29,977 bases of DNA, taken from Verrucomicrobiota bacterium (lineage in GTDB: Bacteria; Verrucomicrobiota; Verrucomicrobiae; Limisphaerales; UBA11358). The DNA is taken from positions 1 through 29,977 of the forward strand of contig JACZKP010000012.1 of NCBI GenBank assembly GCA_014860005.1. The letters are read 5' to 3'. The notes beneath the pieces were generated by a model that searched no databases, was not told the origin of the DNA, and saw only the letters and a list, made by a program, of their open reading frames with translations. Both the position numbers and the translations under genes were made by a program. Positions 25,104-29,777 of the stretch are shown here, piece after piece (positions within the stretch are counted from its first letter, which is position 1; every line of letters begins with the position of its first letter).

Positions 25104-26584
25104 TGGTCCGCTGCATTAAGGCTGACGGTGTTCGCGCCGTGAACCGCATCGTTGAAATCAGCGACAGCGGTCGCGCGCCGAAGAACGATCCAGCCATCTT
25201 CGCGATGGCACTCGTGGCAACGCACGGAAATGCCGAAGCCAAGGCGCTGGCTTTCCAGAGCCTGAACAAGGTCTGCCGCATCGGCACGCACCTGTTCCAC
25301 TTCGCGGAGTATGTGAATGCTCTGCGCGGTTGGGGTCGCGGTCTGCGCAATGCCGTTGGTCGCTGGTATGTCAGCCGCGAGGCTGATGACCTGGCTCACC
25401 AGGCTGTGAAGTATCAGCAGCGCGGTGGCTGGTCGCACGCTGACCTGCTCCGCCTCGCTCACCCGAAGGCGCCGTCGGCTCAGCACGATGCATTGTTCCG
25501 CTGGATGCTGACTGGCTCGGATTCGTTGGGTGAACGTGAAGTGAAGCGCAAGGTTCGCGGTGAAGACCGTGTGGCAAAGTATGCCGCAGTCGCTGAACTG
25601 CCGAAGCTCATCGAAGCCTTCGAGCAGGTGAAGCGCGCCACGAACGTCATCCAGGTTGTGAAGCTCATCGATGAGTTCGACCTGCCGCGTGAAGCCATCC
25701 CGACGCAGTGGCTCAACGAAGTCAAGGTGTGGGAAGCGTTGCTCCAGCGCATGCCGATGACGGCGATGATCCGCAACCTTGGCAAAATGACGAGCCTTGG
25801 CCTGCTCGCGCCGTTTAGCGATGCAAAGCGTCTCATTGTCCGCAAGCTGCGCGACGAGACAGCGCTGAAGCGGGCGCGCATCCATCCACTCGCGGTCCTT
25901 GTGGCGCAGAAGATCTACGCTCAGGGTCACGGCGACAAGGGTTCGCTGAAGTGGTCGCCAGTCTCGGCTGTGGTTGATGCGCTGGACGAAGCGTTCTATG
26001 CAACGTTCCAGAACGTTGAACCGTGTGGCAAGCCAGTGCTGCTCGCGCTGGACGTGAGCGGTTCGATGGCTGCATCGAACATCGCCGGTTCGTGCATCAG
26101 TGCTCGTGAGGGCAGCGCAGCGATGGCACTCATCACGGCAGCAACGGAACCGGAACACGAAATCATCGGGTTCTCTGCTCCGCCGCGCGGTGGTTACGGC
26201 GGCATGCATGGCGGCGGTGAACCGGGCATCACCCGCCTAACCATCTCGCCGCGCATGAGACTGGCCGAAGTCATCAAGCGCATCGAAGCCATCCCGATGG
26301 GCGGCACGGACTGCGCGCTGCCGATGCTGTGGGCTGCTCGTAACAAGCTGAACGTCTCAGGCTTCATCACCTACACGGACAGCGAAACGTGGGCAGGTAA
26401 TATCCACCCGACGCAGGCACTGCGTCAGTATCGCAGCGAGTTTGTCGGGGACGCGAAGGCAGTCGTTGTGGGCATGACCTCCAATGGCTTCACCCTCGCT
26501 GACCCGAACGACCGCGGCATGCTCGATGTAGTGGGCTTCGACACGACCGCCCCGGCGGTCATCGCGGACTTTGTTCGCGAATAG
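25103..26584 (+). CDS. TROVE domain protein (Ro60/Rsr), 5' truncated
   Basis: A 493-residue frame encodes most of a Ro60-type RNA-binding ring protein. The HEAT-repeat TROVE part includes RIVEISDSGRAPKNDPAIFA, RIGTHLFHFAEYVNALRGWG, AVKYQQRGGWSHADLLRLAH and LRNLGKMT-like MTAMIRNLGKMTSLGLL. A C-terminal von Willebrand A domain has the metal motif DVSGSM and GGTDCALPM. Bacterial relatives bind Y RNAs and misfolded RNA and work with nucleases or repair enzymes. About 75-85 N-terminal residues of the usual protein are missing; coding similarity runs back to about 25093 without a start. The ATG at 25103 may be fortuitous. The gene points toward the tRNA array, 75 bases away, as in loci where Ro proteins accompany tRNA-like RNAs. 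Confidence 0.88.
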   Translation: MVRCIKADGVRAVNRIVEISDSGRAPKNDPAIFAMALVATHGNAEAKALAFQSLNKVCRIGTHLFHFAEYVNALRGWGRGLRNAVGRWYVSREADDLAHQAVKYQQRGGWSHADLLRLAHPKAPSAQHDALFRWMLTGSDSLGEREVKRKVRGEDRVAKYAAVAELPKLIEAFEQVKRATNVIQVVKLIDEFDLPREAIPTQWLNEVKVWEALLQRMPMTAMIRNLGKMTSLGLLAPFSDAKRLIVRKLRDETALKRARIHPLAVLVAQKIYAQGHGDKGSLKWSPVSAVVDALDEAFYATFQNVEPCGKPVLLALDVSGSMAASNIAGSCISAREGSAAMALITAATEPEHEIIGFSAPPRGGYGGMHGGGEPGITRLTISPRMRLAEVIKRIEAIPMGGTDCALPMLWAARNKLNVSGFITYTDSETWAGNIHPTQALRQYRSEFVGDAKAVVVGMTSNGFTLADPNDRGMLDVVGFDTTAPAVIADFVRE

Positions 26585-26617
26585 CGAACGGTTAAAGGAC
26601 GCCAAGAGGCAAACAGC

Positions 26618-26655
26618 GCGGGCGGAGGCGAAGGCTTCCGCCCGCACTTCATTTT
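26618..26655 (+). terminator. 12-bp GC-rich hairpin between TROVE gene and array
   Basis: The stem pairs 26618-26629 with 26634-26645 (12 bp including one G-T) around a GAAG tetraloop and is followed by ACTTCATTTT. It may terminate the TROVE message or act as a processing or protective stem ahead of the first array tRNA at 26659. Confidence 0.6.
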
Positions 26656-26658
26656 CAC

Positions 26659-26733
26659 ATCCCGTTGGCCGAGCAGTTCAGGCGGCGGCCTGCAAAGCCG
26701 CAGAGGCTGGTGCGATTCCAGCACGGGATTCCA
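26659..26733 (+). tRNA. tRNA-Cys-like (GCA), array member 1
   Basis: Acceptor ATCCCGT/ACGGGAT; anticodon arm GCGGC-CTGCAAA-GCCGC; T-arm GCTGG/CCAGC with loop TGCGATT; discriminator T and CCA. The D-arm (GCC/GGC) loop has no GG. The U73 discriminator matches Cys identity, but the body differs from the canonical tRNA-Cys at 5773. Confidence 0.88.
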
Positions 26734-26739
26734 ATTTAT

Positions 26740-26814
26740 CGGGCATAGGTGTTGAGAGACACACGCCGGTCTTCCAAACCGGAGTAGTCGGCGCACTTCC
26801 GACATGCCTGTCCA
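26740..26814 (+). tRNA. tRNA-Gly-like (TCC), array member 2
   Basis: Acceptor CGGGCAT/ATGCCTG; D-arm GTGT/ACAC with a 6-base loop TGAGAG; anticodon arm CCGGT-CTTCCAA-ACCGG; T-arm GTCGG/CCGAC with loop CGCACTT; discriminator T (as in bacterial tRNA-Gly) and CCA. Confidence 0.85.
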
Positions 26815-26817
26815 TTT

Positions 26818-26899
26818 CCCAAGCGAATCGGGTGCGTCGGCAGAGACCCCGCACGGTCGAAGTAATTGCCGAACACCCTATTCGGTGCGCTTGGGATTC
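26818..26899 (+). ncRNA. tRNA-sized remnant or other small RNA
   Basis: CCCAAGCG (26818-26825) pairs with CGCTTGGG (26888-26895), giving a tRNA-sized unit in register with the array, but the ending is ATTCC rather than NCCA. Inside, GGGTG/CACCC, CGGCA/TGCCG and GACC/GGTC can nest as one long interrupted stem, unlike a cloverleaf. It could be a decayed tRNA or a hairpin-type RNA (perhaps a Y-like RNA for the TROVE protein). No anticodon can be assigned. Confidence 0.4.
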
Positions 26900-26910
26900 C
26901 TTTTTACGCG

Positions 26911-26979
26911 ACGCGAAATCCCGGTGTCAGTCAGGACTTCACAGATCTGGCCGCGGTGGTTCAACTCCGCCTTCGCGTT
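26911..26979 (+). ncRNA. Degenerate tRNA-like unit
   Basis: Acceptor ACGCGAA/TTCGCGT and a T-arm GGTGG/CCGCC with loop TTCAACT are readable. This is the only array unit whose T-loop keeps the standard TTC. The D and anticodon arms do not fold well; CTTCACA would be the anticodon loop (TCA). No CCA follows. Probably a decayed tRNA. Confidence 0.45.
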
Positions 26980-26984
26980 CGCTC

Positions 26985-27059
26985 GGGTTGCAAACTTTGA
27001 CAGTGAAGTCCCGGCTCTTAACCGGCGAGAACTCGGTGCGACTCCGAGGCAACCCACCA
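26985..27059 (+). tRNA. tRNA-Lys-like (CTT), array member
   Basis: Acceptor GGGTTGC/GCAACCC; D-arm ACTT/AAGT with loop TGACAGTG; anticodon loop CTCTTAA on a CCGG/CCGG stem; T-arm CTCGG/CCGAG with loop TGCGACT; discriminator A and CCA. Confidence 0.88.
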
Positions 27060-27064
27060 TTTCC

Positions 27065-27140
27065 GCATCCGTGGTGAAATTATTATCATCCTCCGCTTCG
27101 AACGGAGAGTCTGCAGGTGGGAGTCCTGCCGGATGCACCA
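27065..27140 (+). tRNA. tRNA-Arg-like (TCG), array member
   Basis: Acceptor GCATCCG/CGGATGC; D-arm GTGA/TCAT with loop AATTATTA; anticodon arm CTCCG-CTTCGAA-CGGAG; T-arm GCAGG/CCTGC with loop TGGGAGT; discriminator A and CCA. Confidence 0.88.
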
Positions 27141-27146
27141 ATTTAC

Positions 27147-27223
27147 GCCGCGTTAGTCCAACTACAAGAGACGCTCCGTTCAGACCGGAGAGGTTGGGGG
27201 TGGAAATCCCTCACGCGGCACCA
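27147..27223 (+). tRNA. tRNA-Leu-like (CAG), short variable arm
   Basis: Acceptor GCCGCGT/ACGCGGC; D-arm GTC/GAC; anticodon arm CTCCG-TTCAGAC-CGGAG; T-arm GGGGG/CCCTC with loop TGGAAAT; discriminator A and CCA. The variable region is only about 5 bases, whereas normal bacterial Leu tRNAs have a long arm. Confidence 0.85.
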
Positions 27224-27227
27224 TTTC

Positions 27228-27302
27228 GCCTACGTAGTCCAAGGCAGAGACGGCGCCCTTAAAACGCGCACAGTGTCGGTGCGAATCCGACCGTGGGCAC
27301 CA
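27228..27302 (+). tRNA. tRNA-Leu-like (TAA), short variable arm
   Basis: Acceptor GCCTACG/CGTGGGC with one G-T pair; anticodon stem GCGC/GCGC with an inner C-C mismatch and loop CTTAAAA; T-arm GTCGG/CCGAC with loop TGCGAAT; discriminator A and CCA. Variable region about 5 bases. The D-loop contains a GG but off the usual spacing. Confidence 0.82.
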
Positions 27303-27303
27303 A

Positions 27304-27378
27304 CCGCGTGTAGCCCAATGCAGAGGCGTTCCGCTCAAGACGGAAAGGTTGCAGGTGCAAGTCCTGCCACGCGGACCA
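27304..27378 (+). tRNA. tRNA-Leu-like (CAA), short variable arm
   Basis: Acceptor CCGCGTG/CACGCGG; D-arm GCC/GGC with loop CAATGCAGA; anticodon arm TTCCG-CTCAAGA-CGGAA; T-arm GCAGG/CCTGC with loop TGCAAGT; discriminator A and CCA. Variable region AGGTT, again short for Leu. Confidence 0.87.
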
Positions 27379-27384
27379 ATGGGC

Positions 27385-27475
27385 CTGAATCGGAATCGAG
27401 CGCTAGTGGTTCTGGTCAGGCGATCAGCTGGCTCGCGGTTCGACCGCATGTTCGCCGCTCCGAACGGCAGCACCA
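27385..27475 (+). ncRNA. Truncated tRNA-Arg-like (CCG) remnant with extra hairpin
   Basis: An anticodon arm GCCG-CTCCGAA-CGGC (anticodon CCG) is clear, but it is followed almost at once by AGCACCA, so the variable region, T-arm and most of the 3' acceptor strand are missing. Upstream are a GCGG/CCGC hairpin and a 6-bp stem CTGGTC/GATCAG (one G-T pair). A deletion inside an array tRNA is the simplest view. Confidence 0.45.
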
Positions 27476-27480
27476 ATTTT

Positions 27481-27568
27481 GGAATGTCCTCCGGTCAAGC
27501 GCGCCGGGCCTGTTTGCTAAACAGTGCGTGCCTTTGGGCAAGTGGTGCAAGTCCACGGCATTCCGCCA
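27481..27568 (+). tRNA. tRNA-Ser-like (GCT), long variable arm
   Basis: Acceptor GGAATGT/GCATTCC; D-arm CCGG/CCGG; anticodon stem CTGT/ACAG with loop TTGCTAA; a variable arm of about 16 bases as expected for Ser; T-arm GTGG/CCAC with loop TGCAAGT; discriminator G (Ser-like) and CCA. Confidence 0.85.
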
Positions 27569-27573
27569 TTCAT

Positions 27574-27666
27574 GCGCGCGTAGTTCAAAGTCGAACCGTC
27601 AGTTTTATAAACTGAGTCGCACTAGATGAGTGCCTGGATCCGGAGCGTTACCGGACGCGCGTACCA
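27574..27666 (+). tRNA. tRNA with anticodon TAT (Ile) and long variable arm
   Basis: Acceptor GCGCGCG/CGCGCGT; D-arm GTTC/GAAC with loop AAAGTC; anticodon arm TCAGT-TTTATAA-ACTGA; a 23-base variable arm with GCACT/AGTGC stem; T-arm TCCGG/CCGGA with loop AGCGTTA; A and CCA. Ile tRNAs normally have short variable arms. Confidence 0.82.
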
Positions 27667-27670
27667 TTTC

Positions 27671-27746
27671 GTCCCCATAGCTCAAAATACAGAGCGTCCG
27701 CGTCCTAAGCGTCAGGTTGTTGGTGAGAATCCGACTGGGGACACCA
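27671..27746 (+). tRNA. tRNA-Arg-like (CCT), weak anticodon stem
   Basis: Acceptor GTCCCCA/TGGGGAC; D-arm GCTC/GAGC with loop AAAATACA; anticodon loop GTCCTAA on a stem with only three clear pairs; T-arm GTTGG/CCGAC with loop TGAGAAT; discriminator A and CCA. Confidence 0.8.
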
Positions 27747-27747
27747 C

Positions 27748-27821
27748 GCGGGTGTGGTTCAACAGCAGAATGCGGCCTTGCCAAGGCCGAGACGACGGTG
27801 CGACTCCGTTCACCCGCTCCA
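27748..27821 (+). tRNA. tRNA-Gly-like (GCC), array member
   Basis: Acceptor GCGGGTG/CACCCGC; D-arm GTTC/GAAT; anticodon arm CGGCC-TTGCCAA-GGCCG; T-arm ACGG/CCGT with loop TGCGACT; discriminator T (Gly-like) and CCA. Confidence 0.87.
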
Positions 27822-27827
27822 ATTACC

Positions 27828-27902
27828 GGGGGCGTAGCTCATCAGCAGAGCGCTCGTTTGACATGCGAGAGGCAAAGAGGGCAGCACTCTTCGCTCCCAC
27901 CA
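27828..27902 (+). tRNA. tRNA-Val-like (GAC), array member
   Basis: Acceptor GGGGGCG/CGCTCCC with one G-T pair; D-arm GCTC/GAGC with loop ATCAGCA; anticodon arm CTCGT-TTGACAT-GCGAG; T-arm AAGAG/CTCTT with loop GGCAGCA; discriminator A and CCA. It is the last gene before the antisense HNH gene. Confidence 0.85.
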
Positions 27903-27943
27903 TTTTCCCGAGGACGCCATCCTGTTGTCCAAGCCAGCGAATC

Positions 27944-28441
27944 TTATGTTCCGGGACAGTGAAAAACGCCTTTGGTCTTAAGCACAAACTCGAACTTCCG
28001 TTTCAGGTCCATATTCCCGAAGACTTGATTCAAGGTTTTGTGGCAAACCACTTCGTTGTCTTCTGAATTGGTCCCGCCACGAGATTTGGCGTTGAGGTGT
28101 TCGACACTCGCATCGGCTTCCGGTAGCGGCTTTCCGCAAAAGAAACAACTGCCACCCTGAAGATATAGCATCTTCCTCAGCTTCGTCAGAGCCTTTGGCG
28201 TCTTTGATTCCGATTGGTGAGGAGACTTGGCATTTGGCTTGGTTTCAGTTGGGGTGACGGTGGATTTAGCGTTCTTCTGCGACGTCCGTTTGTCAGCCCT
28301 TGCCTTCCTGATTGTCTCACGCTGGGTGGGGGTGAAATCACATTCTGACAATTTGCCTGGAAAGACTTTGCCCAGAGGTCCACCAGCGCGAATCCGAGCC
28401 ACATAGTCATCCACCGCAGCATCAGTGACTGTAGTTTTCAT
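27944..28441 (-). CDS. HNH endonuclease inside the tRNA array
   Basis: From ATG 28441 this encodes 165 residues; an ATG at 28474 would add 11. The C-terminal half is an HNH nuclease domain: zinc-type CFFCGKPL, then VEHLNAKSRGGTN with the His pair region, and DNEVVCHKTLNQ. Residues about 55-95 are Lys-, Thr- and Ser-rich and probably disordered. The N-terminal 40 residues (VDDYVARIRAGGPLGKVFPG) may bind DNA or RNA. It lies antisense between two tRNA groups with about 42 and 90 free bases on its sides. It could be a homing-type passenger or a nuclease component of the locus. No ribosome site is evident. Confidence 0.8.
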   Translation of the reverse strand: MKTTVTDAAVDDYVARIRAGGPLGKVFPGKLSECDFTPTQRETIRKARADKRTSQKNAKSTVTPTETKPNAKSPHQSESKTPKALTKLRKMLYLQGGSCFFCGKPLPEADASVEHLNAKSRGGTNSEDNEVVCHKTLNQVFGNMDLKRKFEFVLKTKGVFHCPGT

Positions 28442-28531
28442 GTTTGTCGGCACATTTTCATTCAAGCCGACCATGGTTGGAAAGCGTAAATCAGATTACC
28501 TCGGAAGTTGTGAGACCGAGTTCAACGATTT

Positions 28532-28609
28532 TTCCCTGTGGTGTAGTTCAGTCAACATGCCTGCCTCTCATGTAGAAGATCACCGGAGCGAAGCCGGTCA
28601 GGGACTCCA
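28532..28609 (+). tRNA. tRNA-Met-like (CAT), open first acceptor pair
   Basis: Acceptor TTCCCTG/CAGGGAC with a T-C mismatch at the first pair; T-arm ACCGG/CCGGT with loop AGCGAAG; anticodon loop CTCATGT on a weak stem; discriminator T and CCA. An unpaired first position is a feature of initiator tRNAs, but the three G-C pairs expected below an initiator anticodon loop are absent. Confidence 0.68.
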
Positions 28610-28619
28610 ATCTTTAACT

Positions 28620-28694
28620 GCCCTCAAAGCATTATTAGCGATGCGTTCGCTCGGTAAGCGATTTAGCTCGGTGCAACTCCGAGTGAGGGCTCCG
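28620..28694 (+). tRNA. tRNA-Thr-like (GGT) with C33
   Basis: Acceptor GCCCTCA/TGAGGGC; D-arm GCAT/ATGC; anticodon loop TCGGTAA, with C instead of the nearly universal T at position 33; T-arm CTCGG/CCGAG with loop TGCAACT; discriminator T. It ends CCG, not CCA, and its last two bases overlap the next gene. Confidence 0.75.
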
Positions 28695-28764
28695 CAATCG
28701 AGCCAGCGTTCAGGCAGGCATCATAAGCCAGCCCCGCCGAGGGCAGCACTCGGGATTGCGACCA
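28693..28764 (+). tRNA. tRNA-like with anticodon CAT, overlapping its neighbour
   Basis: Acceptor CGCAATC/GATTGCG; D-arm GCC/GGC with loop AGCGTTCA; anticodon loop ATCATAA on a short GGC/GCC stem; T-arm CCGAG/CTCGG with loop GGCAGCA; discriminator A and CCA. Could be Met, or Ile if the C34 is modified to lysidine. Confidence 0.75.
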
Positions 28765-28769
28765 TTTCC

Positions 28770-28841
28770 GCCTCCATGCAGCAGCCTGCGGATTTCTTTT
28801 GTAAAGAATTCCCGCCGGAGCATCACCGGCTGGAGGCTCCA
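28770..28841 (+). tRNA. tRNA-Thr-like (TGT), small D-arm
   Basis: Acceptor GCCTCCA/TGGAGGC; D-arm CAG/CTG with a 4-base loop; anticodon loop TTTGTAA on an ATTTCT/AGAATT stem with one T-T mismatch; T-arm GCCGG/CCGGC with loop AGCATCA; discriminator T and CCA. Confidence 0.78.
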
Positions 28842-28849
28842 TTCCATTT

Positions 28850-28924
28850 GCTCGCGTAGCCCAATGCACAGGCACGACGTCGAGAACGTCGCCAGTGCAG
28901 GTGCAACTCCTGCCGCGAGCACCA
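28850..28924 (+). tRNA. tRNA-Leu-like (GAG) with C33, short variable arm
   Basis: Acceptor GCTCGCG/CGCGAGC; D-arm GCC/GGC with loop CAATGCACA; anticodon arm CGACG-TCGAGAA-CGTCG with C at position 33; variable region CCAGT; T-arm GCAGG/CCTGC with loop TGCAACT; discriminator A and CCA. Confidence 0.83.
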
Positions 28925-28929
28925 GTTTT

Positions 28930-29003
28930 GGCCTGCAAGCATTAAAGTGATGCAACGGACTTTTAATCCGTAGAACAGGGCGCGTTACCCTGGCGGGCCA
29001 CCA
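28930..29003 (+). tRNA. tRNA-Lys-like (TTT), array member
   Basis: Acceptor GGCCTGC/GCGGGCC with one T-G pair; D-arm GCAT/ATGC with loop TAAAGTG; anticodon arm ACGGA-CTTTTAA-TCCGT; T-arm CAGGG/CCCTG with loop CGCGTTA; discriminator A and CCA. Confidence 0.88.
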
Positions 29004-29009
29004 AATCAT

Positions 29010-29084
29010 TGCCGGGTCGTCTAATTCGTAGGACACCGCCCTTTGAAGGCGGCTGTGCTGGTGCGAATCCAGCCCCGGCAGCCA
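29010..29084 (+). tRNA. tRNA-Gln-like (TTG), array member
   Basis: Acceptor TGCCGGG/CCCGGCA, starting with the T1-A72 pair typical of Gln; anticodon arm CCGCC-CTTTGAA-GGCGG; T-arm GCTGG/CCAGC with loop TGCGAAT; discriminator G (Gln-like) and CCA. Confidence 0.88.
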
Positions 29085-29089
29085 ATCAC

Positions 29090-29163
29090 AGCCCGTTAGC
29101 TCAAAATCAGAGCGGCAGTCTTACAAACTGCGGACGTTGGAGAGTTACCAACACGGGCTACCA
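29090..29163 (+). tRNA. tRNA-Val-like (TAC), array member
   Basis: Acceptor AGCCCGT/ACGGGCT; D-arm GCTC/GAGC with loop AAAATCA; anticodon arm GCAGT-CTTACAA-ACTGC; T-arm GTTGG/CCAAC with loop AGAGTTA; discriminator A and CCA. Confidence 0.88.
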
Positions 29164-29167
29164 CTTT

Positions 29168-29242
29168 TGCCGCTGAGTGTGGAAGTCTGCACACCTGTCT
29201 CTGAAACAGGGAGAGCTGGAGCATTACCAGCAGCGGCAGCCA
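29168..29242 (+). tRNA. tRNA-Gln-like (CTG), last array member
   Basis: Acceptor TGCCGCT/AGCGGCA with the Gln-like T1-A72 pair; D-arm GTGT/ACAC; anticodon arm CCTGT-CTCTGAA-ACAGG; T-arm GCTGG/CCAGC with loop AGCATTA; discriminator G and CCA. Confidence 0.87.
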
Positions 29243-29307
29243 CTCTCGCCATTTTAATGAAGAACAAACACCTCAACGCGCGGAGCAGTCGCGGTGTGTG
29301 AATTCTT

Positions 29308-29571
29308 ATGAGTGACATATTGAATAGGACGATTGTGCTGGTGCTGAACCGCAACTGGCAGGCGATCAACATTCGCACGCCGCAGGACGCGTTTTGCCAG
29401 ATGGCAACGAACGTGGCCACGGCGTTGGACATCAAAGGTGAGAGTCACATTCGTCCCGTGACGTGGGACGAATGGATCACGCTGCCGGTGCGCGAAAGTG
29501 ATCACGCCGTGCGTACCGCTCGCGGTGCGATCCGCGTGCCGACCGTCATCGTGGCAGTGAAGGCAATGTGA
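29308..29571 (+). pseudogene. HNH nuclease family N-terminal part, 3' truncated
   Basis: This 87-residue frame matches the N-terminal domain that precedes the HNH motif in a common nuclease family: VLVLNRNWQAINIRTPQDAF, ATALDI and RGAIRVPTVIVAVK. In full proteins the HNH core follows right after this point. Here the sequence switches, after about VAVK, into the complement of a GNAT gene and stops at TGA 29571. The catalytic part is therefore missing. It starts 65 bases after the last array tRNA and belongs to the array segment rather than to the right flank. Confidence 0.75.
29555..29568. other. Right junction of the TROVE/tRNA segment
   Basis: The plus-strand HNH-family frame and the minus-strand GNAT frame each lose family-like sequence at this point, tail to tail. 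The word GAAG can be assigned to either gene, hinting at a few bases of microhomology. No inverted repeats, target duplications or attachment-like sequence are visible. Confidence 0.6.
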
Positions 29572-29759
29572 CCTACCACTCGAACGTCCACCTCTGCCAC
29601 GAGAGAGGCCGTGAGCGACTTGGCCGCACGTAGTGCCTCGATGATGAACTGCTCCGTGTGATTGCTGATATCCAGGGTCTTGAACGCAGCGATGGTCACC
29701 TCGGTGATCGCACTCACATCGGCAGCGGCTTCGCTCCTGATAACGATCTTTGAATTCAT
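29560..29759 (-). pseudogene. GNAT acetyltransferase N-terminal part, 3' truncated
   Basis: From ATG 29759 the first about 65 residues read MNSKIVIRSEAAADVSAITE, then AAFKTLDISNHTEQFIIEAL and SLVAEVDVRVVGHIAF, like the N-terminus of a GCN5-type N-acetyltransferase. The acetyl-CoA pyrophosphate loop that should come later is absent. After GHIAF the frame continues into the complement of the HNH gene to 29502. An AAAGGGA element about 7 bases before the ATG may serve as ribosome site. It is inactive as written. Confidence 0.75.
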
Positions 29760-29777
29760 GTGTGTCCCTTTGATTTC

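Larger units (their letters stand above)
26659..29242 (+). other. Non-canonical tRNA array (21 readable genes plus 3 remnants)
   Basis: tRNA genes are packed head to tail, mostly 1-10 bases apart, all on the plus strand, split once by an antisense HNH gene. Each readable gene has a 7-bp acceptor stem and a 7-base anticodon loop, and 20 of 21 have an encoded CCA. All 21 have G at the second T-loop position instead of T. D-loops are short and nearly all lack adjacent GG. Apart from two CAT genes no anticodon is repeated. Discriminators follow bacterial rules for Cys, Gly, Gln, Ser, Leu, Lys and Val. Confidence 0.9.

Noticed and set aside
25090..26209. N-terminal extension of the leftward unknown gene
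   Set aside because: This stretch is only the complement of the TROVE and vWA coding sequence, so it was not counted as part of the protein.
26571..28066. Protein-coding frames through the tRNA array
   Set aside because: They run through folded tRNAs, have skewed composition and no domain; the RNA reading explains the sequence.
28663..29036. Minus-strand open frames over the second half of the array
   Set aside because: They are complements of tRNA genes with repeated short words from shared T-arms.
26659..29242. CRISPR array
   Set aside because: The regular spacing of about 75-80 bases comes from tRNA genes; there are no identical repeats with unique spacers.
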